A stretch of 64,000 nt of DNA from Rhizobium sophoriradicis (GCF_003939025.1 NZ_RQIH01000002.1:124001-188000); one strand, 5' to 3'. Shown: positions 35,473-45,411, numbered from the stretch's first letter. The notes: generated from the letters alone by a model not told the origin. Made by a program: numbers and translations.

Positions 35473-35805
35473 TTAGCGACCTTGGAAAATTTTGATTATT
35501 TTGGGAGTGGGCCGTTGGCGTTTGATATCAACGACGTCGTCATAGGTGGCGCGACCGGAAACGACCGCTGCAATAAAACGATCGCAACCAACGCGTACAG
35601 CGTCCTTGTCCGATGTGTCTGTCAAAAGGCCGAGGTTGCGACTGGACTTTCCATCGAAGCCCCTCACGCAATCTTTAGTTGCTTCATTTCTTGCTCTTGA
35701 GCTGCCCTGTAGCAATGTGACGTATGCATCATAGTCCTGGCGCGTCGGCACGCAGGCAGTCAGAAGTCCCATGGCAATTAATACTGTTGTGGTACGAGCG
35801 CGCAT
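35473..35805 (-). CDS. Small predicted lipoprotein
   Basis: 110 aa with a signal peptide and lipobox (VLIAMGLLTACVPTRQ, Cys at residue 18). The mature part is short and hydrophilic with YDAYVTLLQGSSRARNEATK and two further cysteines (DCVRGF, GCDRF) that could pair. No family is recognised. It is one of two lipoproteins in the same orientation in this accessory region. Confidence 0.6.
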   Translation of the reverse strand: MRARTTTVLIAMGLLTACVPTRQDYDAYVTLLQGSSRARNEATKDCVRGFDGKSSRNLGLLTDTSDKDAVRVGCDRFIAAVVSGRATYDDVVDIKRQRPTPKIIKIFQGR

Positions 35806-35990
35806 TATTATTCTATTCCCTAATTACCCAATGATCGGCGTCCGATGTTTATTTCGATTCGTGTGACGCCGGAAAGACCTCGCGCGAAATCACAAGGTTT
35901 TCACCGGAGCTGGAAGCAATTGCTTATTGTGGATTGCCGCAGCGACGGCCGAATTTCATCGCGTTCCCAGCCGTCGCGCTGAAGCTCTTC

Positions 35991-36302
35991 TCAGCGATCC
36001 AGGAAATGATCGAAGTAAACCTTGGGAATGGGGTAGGCATAGACGCCACGGTCGACGAAGCCGCGTCTGTAAAGGCAGTTTCTGAGCGCTGCGTTGTAAT
36101 GCAGGCTTTGCGAATCCGGCGAGCCGCGTCGCGATGAACCGGCCTCCGGTACGCACCAGCCGAGGGCTTTGTCGTATCGAGCCAGGAGGACGGGATCGGT
36201 ATCGACCCGAACACCGCTGTAGGATCGATAGTTTGAAGGGGATTCTGCGGCCGAGATACAGCCCAAGCTAAGTGCAACGCCAACGACTGCCATCAATCTC
36301 AT
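35991..36302 (-). CDS. Small predicted lipoprotein/exported protein
   Basis: 103 aa from the ATG at 36302: MRLMAVVGVALSLGCISAAE gives a signal peptide with a possible lipobox Cys at residue 15. The mature part has SYSGVRVDTDPVLLARYDKA, WCVPEAG and ALRNCLYRRGFV, with two more Cys. A longer frame to 36434 adds a non-signal leader. No family is recognised. Confidence 0.6.
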   Translation of the reverse strand: MRLMAVVGVALSLGCISAAESPSNYRSYSGVRVDTDPVLLARYDKALGWCVPEAGSSRRGSPDSQSLHYNAALRNCLYRRGFVDRGVYAYPIPKVYFDHFLDR

Positions 36303-36503
36303 TGGATTTAGATTCTCCCCTGATCGATCCTCGAAGTAATCGAGCGTGAGGTTATTTGCTTCAACGCCTGCGGGCAAGAGGGGGCGCACTGCCGGCGCAT
36401 GGTGCCCAAAGTGTGAGCGGTTTTCGGATGACATCCTGTTCTAGCCTGGCCGGATGACCACCGCCGCAGCGTGGCGGCTGTGGTCATCCATCATTTTGAT
36501 GGA

Positions 36504-36926
36504 TCAATCCAGGAGATCGGCCGGCACCTTGCCGCCATTTTGCGAAAGCCGCTTCATCAGCGCCTTGTGCAGCCACATATTCATTTTTGCGGAATCACCG
36601 CTGTCGCCGGTATAGCCGAGCTCGGCGGCGAGCTCCTTGCGCTCGGTCAGGCTCGCATCCATCCCGACGGCTTTCATCAGGTCGACGATCGAGTGACGCC
36701 AATCGAGTTTCTGGCCGCTCTTTTTTACCGCCGCGTCGAGGATAGGGACGATATCCACTGCGGCTGTGGCCGGGGCGGTGGCCGGCTTGCTCTGAGCGGG
36801 GGAGGCCGCAGGCGCCGGACTGGGTGCTGGTGACGGCGAAACGGGCTGTGTCTTCGGCGCGCTGGCCGGTTCGGCTGCTTTCGCTTCTCGAAAGATTGCC
36901 TGTTTGATCTTGTCGAAAATGCCCAT
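36504..36926 (-). CDS. DUF3597-domain protein
   Basis: 140 aa. The N-terminal MGIFDKIKQAIFREAKA is followed by a Pro/Ala/Ser-rich linker (residues ~20-57) and the C-terminal DUF3597 domain. That domain has VDIVPILDAAVKKSGQKLDW, RHSIVDLMKAVGMDASLTER and LAAELGYTGDSGDSAKMNMW. The domain is small and helical, distantly like LysM-associated proteins in other bacteria. Function is unknown. Confidence 0.85.
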   Translation of the reverse strand: MGIFDKIKQAIFREAKAAEPASAPKTQPVSPSPAPSPAPAASPAQSKPATAPATAAVDIVPILDAAVKKSGQKLDWRHSIVDLMKAVGMDASLTERKELAAELGYTGDSGDSAKMNMWLHKALMKRLSQNGGKVPADLLD

Positions 36927-37433
36927 TCCAGAACCTCCACTCGGTTAGATGAGAACATGCTGAAACATGGATTTCTCGCCCGATATATCCAGGCGGAAGA
37001 GGAGTTATTTTTGGCGGCATCGATCAGCGGCAGAACGTCCGGTTCTGGACAAGGTATTGGCGATCTGCGCGACAGCGTTGCGATAGATCAATCGCGGCAA
37101 TTCCGTCGACAACTGAGCTTTTCTTGCTCACCCCGGGGATTTCCTGATGCAACCCAAAAGGACATAATCGGTCGGCGTTCTACTCGCTGCAGGACACGTT
37201 TGTTTTTGGCACAGTCTGGCCGGCAATTGGTATTTCAATAACCCTGAAAGAACATTGCTCGCCCTAGAGCCAACTTGCCGGGCAGTGTCGTGAAACATTT
37301 GTCATCTCCTCACGTTGCCTTGCCGTGGACGCCCTGTAGGTTTGCAGGCGTCCGGACGATCGACGGCACGCGCGTTCCTCGATTTTCAACTGCCGGACAA
37401 GTTCGCCCGGCAAATGACAACGGAGAGGAAAAC
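36927..37433. other. Long 5' region upstream of the repeat protein
   Basis: About 500 bp without a gene. Near the 3' side are two inverted repeats: GGACGCC (37328-37334)/GGCGTCC (37348-37354) and TGCCGG (37391-37396)/CCGGCA (37407-37412). The latter is in the likely 5' leader of the downstream gene. No promoter is assignable with confidence. Confidence 0.35.
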
Positions 37434-38087
37434 ATGACCCACAAGCACCATAGACTATCCCTCGTAGCGCTTGCATCCACCTGCGTCCTGTTTGCCATAC
37501 CCGCAGGCGATGCGCATGCGATTGATGTCGGCGTGTCCGTGAATGCAGGCAATGCCGCCAGCGCCGATGTCGGGGCTTCGCTTGGCGGCGGCATCAGCGC
37601 CGATGCCAATGCGTCACTCGGCGGCTCGAGTGGTGTCAATGCCGATGCGGCGGCCAATTTCGGCGGCGGCAGGGGCGTCGATGCCGATATCAATGCCGGT
37701 CGCGGCGGCGGCAATGGTCTCGACACGAATGCCAATGCCAGGCTCGGCGGCGGCCGCGGCGCCAATGCCGATCTCAATGCGCGCATCGGGAGGTCCGATA
37801 GGCTCGATAACGCCACCGCCTCCGTCAGACGCGGTAGCGGCGTCGAAGCTCTTGCGGTCGGCAGAGGAGCGGGGGCAGACGGCAGCAACGGGTCCGCGGC
37901 TGACGGCACGCTTAGCGCTGCCCAGGCTCGCACCCTGAAAGACTTCCGGGCAAGGCCGGTCAGTGAGCAGCGCAAGATGCTTGTCCGCTGCGCTGATATC
38001 TCGTCGCCGGGCGGCTCTGCTTCAGGTGGCTCCGATTCCGGTCTTGCCGGCCTCTGCAGCCTGTTACAGGCGGCAACCTTCCGCTGA
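37434..38087 (+). CDS. Exported Gly/Ala/Asn-rich repeat protein
   Basis: 217 aa after GGAGAGG. The signal peptide ends near GDAHA-ID (residue ~29). Residues ~30-125 consist of about five degenerate ~18-residue repeats of the form (V/A)NADxNAxxGGGxG, for example ANASLGGSSGVNADAAANFG and NARLGGGRGANADLNARIG. The C-terminal part has LSAAQARTLKDFRARPVSEQ, RKMLVRCADI and a Cys near the end. The repeats suggest a beta-rich surface or matrix protein. No family is recognised. Confidence 0.7.
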   Translation: MTHKHHRLSLVALASTCVLFAIPAGDAHAIDVGVSVNAGNAASADVGASLGGGISADANASLGGSSGVNADAAANFGGGRGVDADINAGRGGGNGLDTNANARLGGGRGANADLNARIGRSDRLDNATASVRRGSGVEALAVGRGAGADGSNGSAADGTLSAAQARTLKDFRARPVSEQRKMLVRCADISSPGGSASGGSDSGLAGLCSLLQAATFR

Positions 38088-38097
38088 ATGTAAAAGG

Positions 38098-38128
38098 CCC
38101 GCCGAACCGGAAGGCTGCGGCGGGTCTT
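38098..38128. terminator. Hairpin between convergent genes (repeat protein and aapP)
   Basis: CCCGCCG (38098-38104) pairs with CGGCGGG (38118-38124), followed by TCTTT on the plus strand. It sits between two convergent genes, so it may serve the plus-strand repeat protein gene. Confidence 0.55.
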
Positions 38129-38147
38129 TGAAAGCTTCGGCCTTGGC

Positions 38148-38921
38148 TCAGTGCAGAATCTGGCTGAGGAACAGCTTGGTGCGCTCGTGCTGCGGATTGT
38201 CGAAGAACTCGGCGGGCGAATTCTGCTCGACGATCTGGCCCTGATCCATGAAGATGACGCGGTTGGCGACCTGGCGGGCAAAGCCCATTTCATGGGTGAC
38301 GCAGAGCATGGTCATGCCTTCCTCGGCAAGACCCACCATGGTGTCGAGTACTTCCTTGATCATTTCGGGATCGAGCGCCGAGGTCGGCTCGTCGAACAGC
38401 ATGATCTTCGGGTTCATGCAGAGCGACCGGGCGATCGCCACGCGCTGCTGCTGGCCGCCGGAAAGCTGTCCCGGATATTTATTGGCCTGTTCCGGGATCT
38501 TGACGCGCTTCAGGAAGTGCATAGCGATCTCTTCCGCCTGCTTCTTCGGCATTTTGCGCACCCAGATCGGCGCCAGCGTGCAGTTTTCGAGGATCGTCAG
38601 GTGCGGGAAGAGGTTGAAGTGCTGGAACACCATGCCGACTTCGCGCCTGACTTCATCGATCTTCTTCAGATCGTTGGTTAGCTCTGTGCCATCGACGATG
38701 ATCTGGCCCTTCTGATGCTCTTCCAGGCGGTTGATGCAGCGGATCATGGTCGATTTACCCGAGCCGGATGGGCCGGCGATGACGATGCGCTCGCCGCGCA
38801 TGACCTTCAGGTTGATGTCGCGCAACACGTGGAAATCGCCGTACCACTTGTTCATGTTGATGATTTCGATCGCCACTTCCGTTGCGGAAACGGTGAGCTT
38901 TTTAGCTGGAGCTTCAGCCAT
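38148..38921 (-). CDS. aapP: General L-amino acid ABC transporter, ATP-binding protein
   Basis: 257 aa. Walker A is [11 protein letters not shown], the signature [17 protein letters not shown], Walker [15 protein letters not shown] and the switch His [11 protein letters not shown]. It is the last gene of aapJQMP, a broad-specificity polar amino-acid importer of rhizobia that also affects nitrogen exchange in nodules (known for R. leguminosarum). It lies 18 bp downstream of aapM. Confidence 0.96.
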   Translation of the reverse strand: MAEAPAKKLTVSATEVAIEIINMNKWYGDFHVLRDINLKVMRGERIVIAGPSGSGKSTMIRCINRLEEHQKGQIIVDGTELTNDLKKIDEVRREVGMVFQHFNLFPHLTILENCTLAPIWVRKMPKKQAEEIAMHFLKRVKIPEQANKYPGQLSGGQQQRVAIARSLCMNPKIMLFDEPTSALDPEMIKEVLDTMVGLAEEGMTMLCVTHEMGFARQVANRVIFMDQGQIVEQNSPAEFFDNPQHERTKLFLSQILH

Positions 38922-38939
38922 GATTGTTTTCCCTCATTC

Positions 38940-40085
38940 TTATCGTTTGTGGCCGGTGTCGAGGTGACGTTCGACGAATGCTGAATAGCGCGACATGCCG
39001 AAGCAGAAGAGCCAGAAGGCGAAGCCGGCAAATATCAGTCCCGTCAGCGGCGTTACTGCGGTCGCCCAGTTCGGATCGACGAAGTTGAGGCGAACGATGC
39101 CGAGAAGGTCGAACATGCTGATGATCGAAACCAGCGAGGTGTCCTTGAACATGCCGATAAAGGTGTTGACGATGCCAGGGATCACCAGCTTGATTGCCTG
39201 CGGCATGATGACCAACCGCATCTTCTGCCAGTAGCCGAGCCCCAGCGAATCCGCTCCTTCGAACTGCCCCTTAGGGATTGCCTGCAGACCGCCGCGAATG
39301 ACCTCAGCCATATAGGCGGAGGCAAAGATCGATACCCCGATGATCGCGCGCAAGAGCTTGTCCACCGTCCAGCCGGCAGGCAGGAAAAGCGGCAGCATGA
39401 CGCTCGCCATGAAGAGGACCGTAATCAGCGGCACGCCGCGGACGACCTCGATGAAGACGATGCAGACCGTGCGGATGATCGGCATTTGCGAGCGCCTTCC
39501 GAGCGCCAGGATGATGCCGAGCGGGAAGGAGACGGCGATGCCGACGAAGGAGAGGACCAGCGTCACCAGCAAGCCGCCCCAGAGCGGGGTCTCGACGATT
39601 TCCAGGCCAAATCCACCATAAAGCACAAAGAAGGAAATGACCGGCAGCACGCCGAAGAGCAGGATGGCGTTGAGGCCCTTGCGTGGTGCCGAAGGGATGA
39701 GCATCGGCACCAGCAGGAGCACGAAAAGAATGCCGACCAGCGTCGGGCGCCAGCGCTCGTCAAGCGGATAACGACCAAAAATGAATTGGTCGAATTTGGC
39801 GTTGACGAAGGCCCAGCACGCACCGTTCCAGCTATCCGGCTGGATGCCGCCCTGTACGGCAGTGGCACAGAAGGTGCGGTCTGGGCCACTCCAGACAGCC
39901 TGTACGAAGAGCCAGTCGATCGCGTGGAGCATCGCCCAGGAGATAAAGACTAGCGCCACGATGGTAAGAACGATGTCTTTCGGCGTGGCAAGCAGGTTGC
40001 GGCGAATCCAGGCGACCGCGCCCCTTTCTCCCGGTGGAGGCGGCTCCGGCGCGAGTATGGCGGTTCTGACGAAACTGTTGCTCAT
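38940..40085 (-). CDS. aapM: General L-amino acid ABC transporter, permease AapM
   Basis: 381 aa, longer than a usual HisM-type permease because of an N-terminal ~150-residue membrane region, as known for AapM. The permease signature is [20 protein letters not shown], followed by [20 protein letters not shown]. The gene begins one base after the aapQ stop. It pairs with AapQ to form the transmembrane channel. Confidence 0.95.
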   Translation of the reverse strand: MSNSFVRTAILAPEPPPPGERGAVAWIRRNLLATPKDIVLTIVALVFISWAMLHAIDWLFVQAVWSGPDRTFCATAVQGGIQPDSWNGACWAFVNAKFDQFIFGRYPLDERWRPTLVGILFVLLLVPMLIPSAPRKGLNAILLFGVLPVISFFVLYGGFGLEIVETPLWGGLLVTLVLSFVGIAVSFPLGIILALGRRSQMPIIRTVCIVFIEVVRGVPLITVLFMASVMLPLFLPAGWTVDKLLRAIIGVSIFASAYMAEVIRGGLQAIPKGQFEGADSLGLGYWQKMRLVIMPQAIKLVIPGIVNTFIGMFKDTSLVSIISMFDLLGIVRLNFVDPNWATAVTPLTGLIFAGFAFWLFCFGMSRYSAFVERHLDTGHKR

Positions 40086-40086
40086 C

Positions 40087-41289
40087 TTACCTCTCCACTA
40101 GCGCCATCTTGGCATTGAACCAGTTCATGAACAGCGAAGTCACGATACTGAGCGCGAGGTAAATGACCATCCAGATGAGAATCACCTCGACGGCCTGACC
40201 GGTCTGGTTCAGCGTTGTGCTGCCGACGGCGACGAGATCGGCGAAACCGATGGCGATCGCCAGCGATGAGTTCTTGGTCAGATTGAGATATTGGCTGCTC
40301 AGCGGCGGAATGATGATGCGGAACGCCTGCGGAATGACGACCAGCCGGGTGATCGACGAGGGATGAAGCCCAAGTGCACCTGCCGCCTCCGTTTGTCCCT
40401 TCGCCACGCCGCGAATGCCCGCGCGCACGATCTCGGCGATGAAGGCTGCGGTGTAGAAGGAAAGCGCCAGGAAGAGCGACATGAACTCAGGCCCGACGAC
40501 GGAGCCGCCGGTGAGGTTGAATTTACCCACGATCGGATAATCGAAGGAAAGCGGCGCGCCTGCGATCAGGAAGGCGATGAGCGGCAGGCCGATCAGCAGG
40601 CCGATCGAAGCCCAGATCGTGTGGAACGGCTGACCAGTGGCCGCCTGCCGGCGATGCGCCCATCGGGCCGTCGCGATGACGGCGATGATCGCGATGACGA
40701 AGGAGACGCCGACGAGCCAGAAACCCTCACCGAAAATCGGCTTGGGGAAGGCAAGGCCGCGATTGTTCAGATAGGATCCGAGCGGCAGATGCAGCGATTC
40801 GCGCGCATTCGGCAGAACCGCCAGAACGCCCGAATACCAGAAGAAGATCACCAGCAGCGGCGGAATATTGCGGAAAACTTCCACGTAGACCGTACACAGC
40901 TTGGCAATCAGCCAGTTCCGCGACAAACGGCCGATGCCGATGATGAAGCCGATGATGGTGGCGGTGATGATGCCGGTCACCGCGATTAGCAGCGTGTTCA
41001 GAAGGCCGACGAGCAGCGCGCGGCCGTAGGTCGAATCGCTTGAATAGGCGATCAGCGACTGACCGACCTCGAAGCCGGCGCGGCCATTCAGAAAGCCGAA
41101 TCCCGATGCGATGTTGGCGCGCGCCAGATTGACGGCAGTGTTATGTGCAACCCACCAGACGAAGGCCACCAGCAATACGATGGTAAGAATCTGGAAGAAA
41201 ATGCCCCGAATTCTCGGGTCGTAGAGGGCAGTCTGGAAGCTCCAGCCGCTCTTGGGTAAATGTGTCGAATCCACAGCCTGATGCGTCAT
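40087..41289 (-). CDS. aapQ: General L-amino acid ABC transporter, permease AapQ
   Basis: 400 aa from MTHQAVDS at 41289, the family length I recall. An upstream in-frame ATG at 41307 has GGAG 4 bp before it and could be the true start. The protein has several transmembrane segments and the signature [40 protein letters not shown]. The large insertion between the early membrane segments is a known AapQ/BztB feature. Confidence 0.95.
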   Translation of the reverse strand: MTHQAVDSTHLPKSGWSFQTALYDPRIRGIFFQILTIVLLVAFVWWVAHNTAVNLARANIASGFGFLNGRAGFEVGQSLIAYSSDSTYGRALLVGLLNTLLIAVTGIITATIIGFIIGIGRLSRNWLIAKLCTVYVEVFRNIPPLLVIFFWYSGVLAVLPNARESLHLPLGSYLNNRGLAFPKPIFGEGFWLVGVSFVIAIIAVIATARWAHRRQAATGQPFHTIWASIGLLIGLPLIAFLIAGAPLSFDYPIVGKFNLTGGSVVGPEFMSLFLALSFYTAAFIAEIVRAGIRGVAKGQTEAAGALGLHPSSITRLVVIPQAFRIIIPPLSSQYLNLTKNSSLAIAIGFADLVAVGSTTLNQTGQAVEVILIWMVIYLALSIVTSLFMNWFNAKMALVER

Positions 41290-41340
41290 GCCTGGCCAAT
41301 TCCCCATTACGCTCCTTTTCGGAGCTTTTTTATTGGAGGA

Positions 41341-41364
41341 GGAAAGGCGGTCGCCCGCCTTTCC
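41341..41364 (-). terminator. Intra-operon hairpin between aapJ and aapQ
   Basis: GGAAAGGCGG (41341-41350) and CCGCCTTTCC (41355-41364) form a perfect 10-bp stem with a 4-nt loop, 22 bp after the aapJ stop. There is no T-run on the minus strand. This is the usual place for a structure that stabilises the abundant binding-protein mRNA or partly terminates transcription. Confidence 0.7.
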
Positions 41365-41385
41365 GGCTTTCCTGCGTGATACCCC

Positions 41386-42411
41386 TCAGCGAACCGGCGG
41401 GGCGTACTGGATGCCGCCCTTGCTCCACAGGGCGTTGAGGCCGCGATCGATCTTCAACTGGCTGCCCTGGCCGATATTGCGCTCGAAGACTTCGCCGTAA
41501 TTGCCGACGTTCTTGACGATGTTGTAGGCCCACTCATTGGTCAGCCCGAGATCGGTGCCGATCTTGGTGTCTGCTTCCACGCCGAGGAAGCGCTTGATGT
41601 CAGGGTTCGGCGAATTTTTCATGTCGTCGACATTGGCCTGAGTGATGCCGAACTCTTCAGCATTGATCATGGCGTAGCCAACCCAGCTGACGATGTCGAA
41701 CCACTGGTCGTCACCCTGGCGAACAGCCGGCGCCAGCGGCTCCTTGGAAATGATTTCCGGAAGGATCGCGTGCTCGTCGGGGTTCTTCAGCGTCAGGCGC
41801 AGCGAATAGAGACCGGACTGGTCGGTCGTGTAGACGTCGCAGCGGCCGGCGTCATAGGCGGCGTTGACCTCATCCAGCTTTTCGAAAACAACCGGATTGT
41901 ACTGAAGGTTGTTTGCCTTGAAGTAGTCGGCGAGGTTGAGCTCGGTGGTGGTGCCCGACTGGACGCAGACGGATGCGCCGGAGAGTTCGAGCGCCGACTT
42001 CACGTTCAGGCTCTTGCGGACCATGAAGCCTTGGCCGTCATAATAGTTAACGAAACGGAAGTTCAGGCCGAGAGCGGTGTCGCGGTTGATCGACCAGGTC
42101 GTGTTGCGAGCCAGAACATCGACTTCGCCGGATTGAAGCGCCGGGAAACGGTTGGCGGCGCTGAGCGGGGTGAACTTCACCTTCGTGGGGTCGCCGAAGA
42201 CGGCTGAAGCGACGGCCTTGCAGAAATCGACGTCGAAGCCGGCCCAATTGCCGGAAGCGTCGGGTGCAGCAAAGCCGGCCAGGCCGGTATTGACGCCGCA
42301 TTGTACGAAACCCTTCGCCTTGACGTCACCGAGAGTGGTGGCCGAGGCTGCCGATGCGCCAAGTGCCAAAACCGCTGCGCCGATGGCGGCGGACAGGAGC
42401 TTATTCTTCAT
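41386..42411 (-). CDS. aapJ: General L-amino acid ABC transporter, periplasmic binding protein
   Basis: 341 aa with a signal peptide (LSAAIGAAVLALGASAASA, cleavage about residue 24). The SBP family 3 core has VKAKGFVQCGVNTGLAGFAA, NWAGFDVDFCKAVASAVFGD, ALQSGEVDVLARNTTWS and QSGTTTELNLADYF. It is the first gene of the operon, separated from aapQ by a stable hairpin that probably raises its expression relative to the membrane components. Confidence 0.96.
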   Translation of the reverse strand: MKNKLLSAAIGAAVLALGASAASATTLGDVKAKGFVQCGVNTGLAGFAAPDASGNWAGFDVDFCKAVASAVFGDPTKVKFTPLSAANRFPALQSGEVDVLARNTTWSINRDTALGLNFRFVNYYDGQGFMVRKSLNVKSALELSGASVCVQSGTTTELNLADYFKANNLQYNPVVFEKLDEVNAAYDAGRCDVYTTDQSGLYSLRLTLKNPDEHAILPEIISKEPLAPAVRQGDDQWFDIVSWVGYAMINAEEFGITQANVDDMKNSPNPDIKRFLGVEADTKIGTDLGLTNEWAYNIVKNVGNYGEVFERNIGQGSQLKIDRGLNALWSKGGIQYAPPVR

Positions 42412-42765
42412 TTTCCCAACCTTTTTCCGTTGTCTTATCTTTATCTTGTGGGGAGTGCGCCCGAACGTTGCGTCGGCCTCCCCAATCGTCTCGACACCCT
42501 CCCGGCGCGAGTGGGTCTATCACAGTCGCAAATGTCACCATGGTCAAGTGTCGCCATCGATAATTGCGGCAAAATTCAGAAATTTGGTCAATTGCGCCGC
42601 ATTCATGGGCGGTTGGCCAGGAAATGGGCGTCCAATTGCGGAAAAATAACGCGAAAATCATACTTTTCGATGGGATCTACCCCAAGGTCCCAAGGGGTTG
42701 ACCGGAGGCGGCGAGGTGTCCAAAAGTCTCGTTTTCGCGTTCTTCGCCAAAGGCTATTCCCGACC
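42412..42765. promoter_or_regulatory. Divergent aapJ/metC intergenic region
   Basis: About 350 bp without a gene, presumably holding both promoters. CCCC (42681-42684) and GGGG (42695-42698) are the outer arms of an interrupted repeat around AAGGTCCCAA. I looked for SAM-II-like riboswitch elements before metC and saw none. Confidence 0.4.
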
Positions 42766-43956
42766 ATGAAAGACAAAGACAGCTTGCTGCAGAATGCCGG
42801 TATCAACACCCGCTTGAGCCATATCGGCAACGATCCCTTCGACTATCACGGTTTCGTCAATCCGCCAGTCGTGCATGCCTCGACGGTGCTGTTTCCGAAT
42901 GCCCGGACGATGGAGACGCGTTCGCAGAAATACACCTACGGGACCCGCGGCACGCCGACCACGGATGCGCTCTGCGAGGCGATCGACGCGCTCGAAGGTT
43001 CGGCCGGCACCATCCTCGTTCCCTCGGGGCTTGCGGCCGTCACCATTCCGTTCCTGGGTTTCGCCGCCGCCGGCGACCATGCTCTCGTCGTCGATTCGGT
43101 TTACGGTCCGACCCGACATTTCTGCGACACGATGCTGAAGCGCCTCGGCGTTGAGGTGGAATATTACGACCCGTCGATCGGCGGCGGCATAGAGGCGCTT
43201 TTCCGGCCGAACACGAAGATCGTGCACACCGAGGCTCCCGGCTCCAACACCTTCGAGATGCAGGATATTCCGGCGATCTCGGCGGTTGCCCACCGCCACG
43301 GCGCCGTCGTCATGATGGACAATACCTGGGCGACGCCGCTTTATTTCCGGCCGCTCGATCATGGCGTCGACATCTCCATCCACGCGGCGACGAAATATCC
43401 GTCCGGCCATTCCGACATTCTGCTCGGGACGGTGTCGGCCAATGCCGAGCATTGGGAGCGGCTGAAGGAGGCGAACGGCGCCCTCGGCATCTGCGGCGCG
43501 CCCGATGATGCCTATCAGATCCTGCGCGGATTGCGCACTATGGGCCTGCGCCTCGAGCGCCATTATGAAAGTGCGCTTGCGATCGCCGAATGGCTGGAGG
43601 GCAGGGACGATGTTGCCCGCGTGCTGCACCCGGCGCTGCCGAGCTTCCCCTCCCATCATCTCTGGAAGCGCGATTTCAAGGGGGCCAGCGGCATCTTTTC
43701 CTTCGTGCTTGCCGCCAATGGTCCCGAGCAGTCCAGGGCAAAGGCGCATGCCTTCCTCGATGCGCTGCGGATCTTCGGCCTCGGCTATTCCTGGGGCGGT
43801 TTCGAAAGCCTCGCTCTGCACGCCTATCTCAACGACCGCAGGGTCGCCAAGGCCCCGACCGACGGTGCGGTCATCCGCCTGCAGATCGGCATCGAAGACG
43901 TGGCTGACCTCAAGGCCGATATCGAACGCGGGTTTGCCGCGGCAAGCGCCGTCTGA
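42766..43956 (+). CDS. metC: Cystathionine beta-lyase
   Basis: 396 aa from the ATG at 42766 (MKDKDSLLQNAGINTRLSHI). Cys/Met-metabolism PLP enzyme: TYGTRGTPTTDALCEAIDAL, EGSAGTILVPSGLAAVT, VVMMDNTWATPLYFRP, and the PLP lysine in SIHAATKYPSGHSDILLG. YSWGGFESLAL near the C-terminus is the substrate-binding motif typical of MetC. The enzyme cleaves cystathionine to homocysteine. The longer upstream frame to 42301 is not homologous. Confidence 0.93.
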   Translation: MKDKDSLLQNAGINTRLSHIGNDPFDYHGFVNPPVVHASTVLFPNARTMETRSQKYTYGTRGTPTTDALCEAIDALEGSAGTILVPSGLAAVTIPFLGFAAAGDHALVVDSVYGPTRHFCDTMLKRLGVEVEYYDPSIGGGIEALFRPNTKIVHTEAPGSNTFEMQDIPAISAVAHRHGAVVMMDNTWATPLYFRPLDHGVDISIHAATKYPSGHSDILLGTVSANAEHWERLKEANGALGICGAPDDAYQILRGLRTMGLRLERHYESALAIAEWLEGRDDVARVLHPALPSFPSHHLWKRDFKGASGIFSFVLAANGPEQSRAKAHAFLDALRIFGLGYSWGGFESLALHAYLNDRRVAKAPTDGAVIRLQIGIEDVADLKADIERGFAAASAV

Positions 43957-43991
43957 GGGCAGGCGTGGGCGCCTCCGTCTCTTGCGGCGCT

Positions 43992-45137
43992 CTATGGCCG
44001 CATGGCGCGATAACCGTAGATCCAGTCGAGATCCGCCGCCAGGCTTTGCGGCGGCTTCAGCCCGAGCACGAGGTCGCGGCCGATGCGGATCGGCCCTCTC
44101 GCATGATAGGCAAACCGGTTGAAGGCGCCGCGCTGGCGAAGCTTGGCGATGCGCGGCGCGCGATGCCTTTCGAAATGCGCCAGCGCTTCGGTCACGGGAC
44201 TATCCGACAGAAACGCGGCAAGTTCGTAGGCATCTTCGATTGCCATCGCCGCTCCCTGGGCGGCAAAGGGCATCATCGCGTGAGCGGCGTCGCCGATCAG
44301 AACCGCCCTGCCGTCCTGCCACGCGCCTGACGTCGTTTCGAACAGCGGCCAGAAGGTCAGCTTCCGCTGCCTTTCGAGCAGCGAGACGATGGCCGCGTTC
44401 CAGCCGGCGAGACGCGCTCGCAGCTGTGCGCGTTGCTCTGTCGTCGGCTCGCTTTGCCAGGTCTGGGGCGCAATGTTGCCGGCAGTGATTGCCACCATGT
44501 TGAAGCTGCCGGTCTCTTTTAGCGGATAGCTGACCAGATGCGCCGACCCGCCGAGGAAAGCGGAAACGCTTGTCCGATCGAGGAAGCCGGGGGCTTCATC
44601 CTCGGCAATGGTGAAGCGGTAGGCGATATTGCCGGAAAAACGTGGCGAGGGGCCGCCCGCAATAGATTGCCGCAGCTTCGACCAGACGCCGTCGGCCCCG
44701 ATCACGACATCGGCCGGCCGCTCGGAAGGCGGACCCGCTTCCATGCGCACGCCGAGACGAAGCCGGCAGAGCGGATCGGCTTCGACCGCGGCGAGCAGCG
44801 CTTTCTGCAAAGTGGTGCGGTGCAGGACGCCATAGGGCGCGCCCCAGCGCTGCCGCGCGAATTTGCCTGCCGGCACTGCCGCAAGCTGGCGCAGCGAACT
44901 GCCCGAAATCAGTCGGATGCTCTCTGGTTCGAGCCAGATCTTGGAAAGTCCGTCGAGGATGTCGAGGTCGGCAAGAATACGCGAGGCATTCGGCGAAAGC
45001 TGCAATCCGGCGCCGATTTCGGTGAGTTCGTCCGCCTGCTCGACAATCTCCGACCTGATGCCCCGGCGCGAAAGCGACAGCGCAGCGGTCAGCCCGGCAA
45101 TTCCGGCGCCGATGATGACGGCATGTTCGACGGGCAT
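43992..45137 (-). CDS. FAD-dependent monooxygenase (salicylate hydroxylase-like)
   Basis: 381 aa. The N-terminal dinucleotide fold is AVIIGAGIAGLTAALSLSRR, the DG motif VVIGADGVWSKLRQ, and the GD motif LIGDAAHAMMPFAAQGAAMA followed by IEDAYELAAFL. This is the group A flavin hydroxylase/UbiH-like fold used to hydroxylate aromatic or related substrates with NAD(P)H. The substrate is unknown. A CHCC zinc-finger gene follows 28 bp upstream in coordinates and diverges from the hydrolase at 45.6 kb. Confidence 0.88.
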   Translation of the reverse strand: MPVEHAVIIGAGIAGLTAALSLSRRGIRSEIVEQADELTEIGAGLQLSPNASRILADLDILDGLSKIWLEPESIRLISGSSLRQLAAVPAGKFARQRWGAPYGVLHRTTLQKALLAAVEADPLCRLRLGVRMEAGPPSERPADVVIGADGVWSKLRQSIAGGPSPRFSGNIAYRFTIAEDEAPGFLDRTSVSAFLGGSAHLVSYPLKETGSFNMVAITAGNIAPQTWQSEPTTEQRAQLRARLAGWNAAIVSLLERQRKLTFWPLFETTSGAWQDGRAVLIGDAAHAMMPFAAQGAAMAIEDAYELAAFLSDSPVTEALAHFERHRAPRIAKLRQRGAFNRFAYHARGPIRIGRDLVLGLKPPQSLAADLDWIYGYRAMRP

Positions 45138-45165
45138 TGCCAGTCCGTTCCGGCTTCTAGTCGGG

Positions 45166-45411
45166 CTACGCCGCCTTCACATGGAAAACGCAGCCGGCCG
45201 GATTGGTCTGGCTGGGCTTGAGGGAGGAATTGAAGCGATAGAGCGTCGAACAGTAGGAGCAGACCTTCTCGTTGTCGTCGCCCATGTCGATGAAGATGTG
45301 CGGGTGATCGAAGGGAACCGAAGCGCCCGTGCACATGAATTCCTTGACGCCTACTTCGATGACGCGATGACCGCCGTCGTTCTGGAAGTGAGGAATGTTG
45401 TGGCCGGCCAT
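45166..45411 (-). CDS. CHCC zinc-finger protein (NDUFS6-like)
   Basis: 81 aa from the ATG at 45411 (MAGHNIPHFQNDGGHRVIEV). Zinc ligands are visible as EFMCTGASVPFDHPHIFIDM followed by VCSYCSTLYRF. This is the zf-CHCC domain of mitochondrial complex I subunit NDUFS6 and its alphaproteobacterial homologues. In Paracoccus the homologue co-purifies with complex I as I recall. It ends FHVKAA. It is the third complex I accessory-type protein in the window. Confidence 0.88.
   Translation of the reverse strand: MAGHNIPHFQNDGGHRVIEVGVKEFMCTGASVPFDHPHIFIDMGDDNEKVCSYCSTLYRFNSSLKPSQTNPAGCVFHVKAA

Noticed and set aside
42412..42765. SAM-type riboswitch before metC
   Set aside because: No pseudoknot-like conserved core of SAM-II was recognisable.
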